A stretch of DNA of 5,777 nucleotides from an uncultured Eubacteriales bacterium (lineage in GTDB: Bacteria; Bacillota; Clostridia; Lachnospirales; CAG-274), in NCBI GenBank assembly GCA_902495025.1, contig CABUWB010000140.1:1-5777 (forward strand). The letters are read 5' to 3'. Shown in pieces: positions 4,188 to 5,777 of the stretch. How positions within the stretch are numbered: position 1 is the first letter of the stretch; each line of letters begins with the position of its first letter. Position numbers and translations under genes: made by a program. The notes below the pieces were generated by a model. It saw nothing but the letters and a program-made list of their open reading frames with translations. It was not told the origin of the DNA and searched no databases.

Positions 4188-4381
4188 CCTCGGGCTAAAT
4201 CAGGTTTTATGTGCGTATATAAGGCCTGATTTAGCTCCGATTACCCTGCATCAGCCAACCCCACAGCAAAGCCCTTTGCTGAATATTTATGATGCACCGA
4301 GGCAGTTATTTCCTAACCCCTACTGCACAAACGGGTATTCGGGCTGTTATCCGAATTTAATTGCCCATTTAAAAATTCGGA
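4188..4381 (+). ncRNA. candidate structured RNA with three-way junction, no ORF
   Basis: Helix P1 is CCTCGG (4188-4193) with CCGAGG (4297-4302). P2 is GCTAAATCAGG (4194-4204) with CCTGATTTAGC (4225-4235), 11 bp perfect. P3 is TGCATCA (4247-4253) with TGATGCA (4290-4296), capped by CAGCAAA/TTTGCTG (4264-4281). P2 abuts P1 on one side and P3 abuts P1 on the other, a clean three-way junction. Downstream are GCAGT/ACTGC (4302-4326) and two exclusive helices: ATTCGG/CCGAAT (4337-4356) or TCCGAATTT/AAATTCGGA (4350-4381). The longest ORF I find (23 codons from the ATG at 4289) has no ribosome site. It would be transcribed if the riboswitch terminator is bypassed. The strand is inferred from the promoter. 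I do not recognise the RNA family. Confidence 0.5.
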
Positions 4382-4391
4382 CAAAATAAAA

Positions 4392-4470
4392 AGACCTTTG
4401 CGCTCTCTTTTAGGCAGATACCCGGTAAAAATCTGTTTCAATAAGGAGCACAAGGGTCTCTTTTATTTTA
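4392..4470. terminator. bidirectional terminator between dnaB and the rightward RNA
   Basis: AGACCTTTGCGCTC (4392-4405) pairs with GAGCACAAGGGTCT (4446-4459), 13 of 14 positions. The loop holds an inner CAGAT/ATCTG hairpin (4415-4435). T-rich sequence follows on the plus strand (4461-4470) and, read leftward, after 4392 on the minus strand. It can end both dnaB mRNA and the riboswitch transcript. Confidence 0.75.
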
Positions 4471-5777
4471 TTACATATCAAAAGGCGGTGCATCACCGTC
4501 GTCCTGCTTAACAAGGTTTGCAAACTTTGTATACATACCAAGCCATGCAAGGTCAACTGTACCCGTAGAGCCGTTTCTGTGCTTGGACACAATAAGCTCC
4601 GCCTGGTTTTTCTTTTCCGTATCTGGGTTATAGTATTCGTCCCTGTAAAGGAAGCATACCATATCTGCGTCCTGCTCAATTGCACCCGAATCTCGCAAAT
4701 CGGACATCATAGGTCGCTTATCCTGTCTGCTCTCACACGCTCGGCTGAGCTGCGAAAGCGCTATAACAGGCACTTCAAGCTCCTTAGCTATAGCCTTTAA
4801 GGACTTTGACACAAATGCAACCTCCTGCTGCTGTGAGTCGCTTTTTCTGCCGTTTGAGCCGTCCATAAGCTGTAAGTAATCAATTACGATAAGCCCCAGA
4901 CCATGCTCCAGCTTCAGCTTTCTGCACTTTGCCATAAGCGTCATTGGTGTAATTGCAGGCGTATCATCAATATAAATAGGTGCCTCGGAAAGCACGCCTG
5001 CCGCCCTTGCAATCTCTCCCCACTCCTCACTGTTGAGGTTGCCCAGCTTGAGCTTTTGCGAGTCCACAAGCGCCTCGGCACAAAGCATACGGTTTACAAG
5101 CTGGTCAGAGGACATTTCAAGGCTGAATATAGCCGTAGGCACCTTGCCCCTTGTAGCCGCATACTGCGCTATATTAAGCGCAAATGCCGTTTTACCCATG
5201 GACGGTCTTGCTGCAATAAGTATAAGGTCGGTATTCTGCAAACCTGCCGTTTTTCTGTCAAAGTCAGCAAAACCCGTTTCAATACCGGTAATATTGCTGT
5301 CGGAGCGGCTTGCAGCCTCTATCCTGTCAAGCGATTTCATAAGTACATCGACTATAGGCTCAAAGTCCTCCGCTTTGCGCCTTTCGGCAATTTTTCTTAT
5401 TTTATCCTCTGCCTCGGCAATAACGTAGTCAACATTTTCAACGGCACCGTAGCTCTCCTCCTCAACAGCCTTTGCAGCCTTTATGAGGCGCCTTAAAACC
5501 GCCTTTTCAGCCACAATATCGGTATAAACCTTTGTGTTGGCACTTGTTGAGGAAAGCGAGGCAAGCTGTATAAGGTAGTCCATGCCGCCTACCTTTTCGG
5601 TCAGTCCAAGCTCGTCAAGCCTGTTTTTAAGCGTAACAATATCAATTGGTTTGCCGCTGTTGTAAAGGTCGCACATGGCATTGAAAATATCACCATTGGC
5701 AGGGGAATAAAAATCGTCCCCATGGATACTTTCAACTGCCGCACGCACGCCCTCAATATCAAACAGCATACAGCCGA
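4471..5777 (-). CDS. dnaB: replicative DNA helicase DnaB (N-terminus outside the window)
   Basis: This is the hexameric 5'-to-3' helicase of the replication fork. The visible part covers the N-terminal domain from GCMLFDIEGV on; the true start lies beyond 5777, probably by 20-30 codons. Residues below count from the Met whose codon starts at 5769. The N-terminal helical domain covers about 1-105, then a linker, then the RecA-like ATPase: Walker A ARPSMGKT (187-194), the SLEM glutamate (Glu218), Walker B GLIVIDYLQLM (292-302), SQLSRACESR (339-348), LRDSGAIEQDAD (358-369) and KHRNG with the probable arginine finger (397-401). The acidic tail DDGDAPPFDM is typical of bacterial DnaB. All key residues are intact and base use is more GC-rich than the element's. 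It ends at the bidirectional terminator and converges on the riboswitch transcript. A phage helicase is less likely given the riboswitch between it and the element. Confidence 0.95.
   Translation of the reverse strand, partial: GCMLFDIEGVRAAVESIHGDDFYSPANGDIFNAMCDLYNSGKPIDIVTLKNRLDELGLTEKVGGMDYLIQLASLSSTSANTKVYTDIVAEKAVLRRLIKAAKAVEEESYGAVENVDYVIAEAEDKIRKIAERRKAEDFEPIVDVLMKSLDRIEAASRSDSNITGIETGFADFDRKTAGLQNTDLILIAARPSMGKTAFALNIAQYAATRGKVPTAIFSLEMSSDQLVNRMLCAEALVDSQKLKLGNLNSEEWGEIARAAGVLSEAPIYIDDTPAITPMTLMAKCRKLKLEHGLGLIVIDYLQLMDGSNGRKSDSQQQEVAFVSKSLKAIAKELEVPVIALSQLSRACESRQDKRPMMSDLRDSGAIEQDADMVCFLYRDEYYNPDTEKKNQAELIVSKHRNGSTGTVDLAWLGMYTKFANLVKQDDGDAPPFDM

Noticed and set aside
4188..4381. tRNA, tmRNA, SRP RNA or 6S RNA
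   Set aside because: None of the conserved features I know for these (T-loop, CCA tail, SRP tetraloop region, long bulged hairpin) is present.
4903..5496. Plus-strand ORF of 197 codons (and another at 5033-5428)
   Set aside because: Both are shadows of dnaB, whose motifs are intact on the other strand.

Overview
The window looks like a Clostridia-type (low-GC Firmicutes) chromosome carrying one end of a Mu-like transposable prophage or integrative element beside the host replicative helicase gene dnaB. The grounds are AGGAGG-type Shine-Dalgarno sites before nearly every gene, near-consensus sigma-A promoters, intrinsic terminators with T tracts, a yybP-ykoY riboswitch of clostridial form, and the sequence of the DnaB-like protein. 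All assignments come from reading motifs; no database search was possible.

Element (about 1 to somewhere in 3750-4000). A LexA/CI-type repressor reads rightward (2791-3402). A divergent early operon reads leftward from a consensus promoter (TTGACA, 17 bp, TATAAT on the minus strand). Two 16-bp dyad operators sit at this switch; one fills the spacer of the early promoter. The operon holds eight small genes: a 48-aa basic protein (2515-2661), a 30-aa membrane peptide with a GTG start (2348-2440), three small phage-type proteins (2025-2309, 1810-2028, 1557-1796), a 54-aa DUF6906-like protein (1381-1545), a 47-aa membrane protein (1238-1381) and a 69-aa HTH protein in the place of Mu Ner (906-1115). 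A Mu-family transposase follows and runs off the left edge. It is interrupted by an in-frame TGA at 563-565. Repressor, divergent early genes, Ner-like protein, then transposase is the gene order of phage Mu's left end. A short RNA with its own promoter and terminator (about 1194-1252, plus strand) runs against the operon and overlaps the 3' end of the 47-aa gene.

Element end (3403-4009). No gene is seen here. There are two terminator-like hairpins, a 17-bp imperfect direct repeat, and eight copies of a GTAAC-core motif in both orientations (3523-3880). These are candidate transposase-binding sites, and the element-host junction probably lies just to their right.

Host side (4010-5777). A perfect consensus promoter (4010-4038) drives a yybP-ykoY (Mn2+) riboswitch with an intrinsic terminator (4045-4168). 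No protein gene follows it. Instead about 200 nt form a three-way junction and other helices (4188-4381), ending at a bidirectional terminator shared with the convergent dnaB gene (4471 to beyond 5777). The riboswitch therefore seems to control a non-coding RNA, or it has lost its gene. This and the sRNA/membrane-peptide pair are the two most unusual parts of the window.
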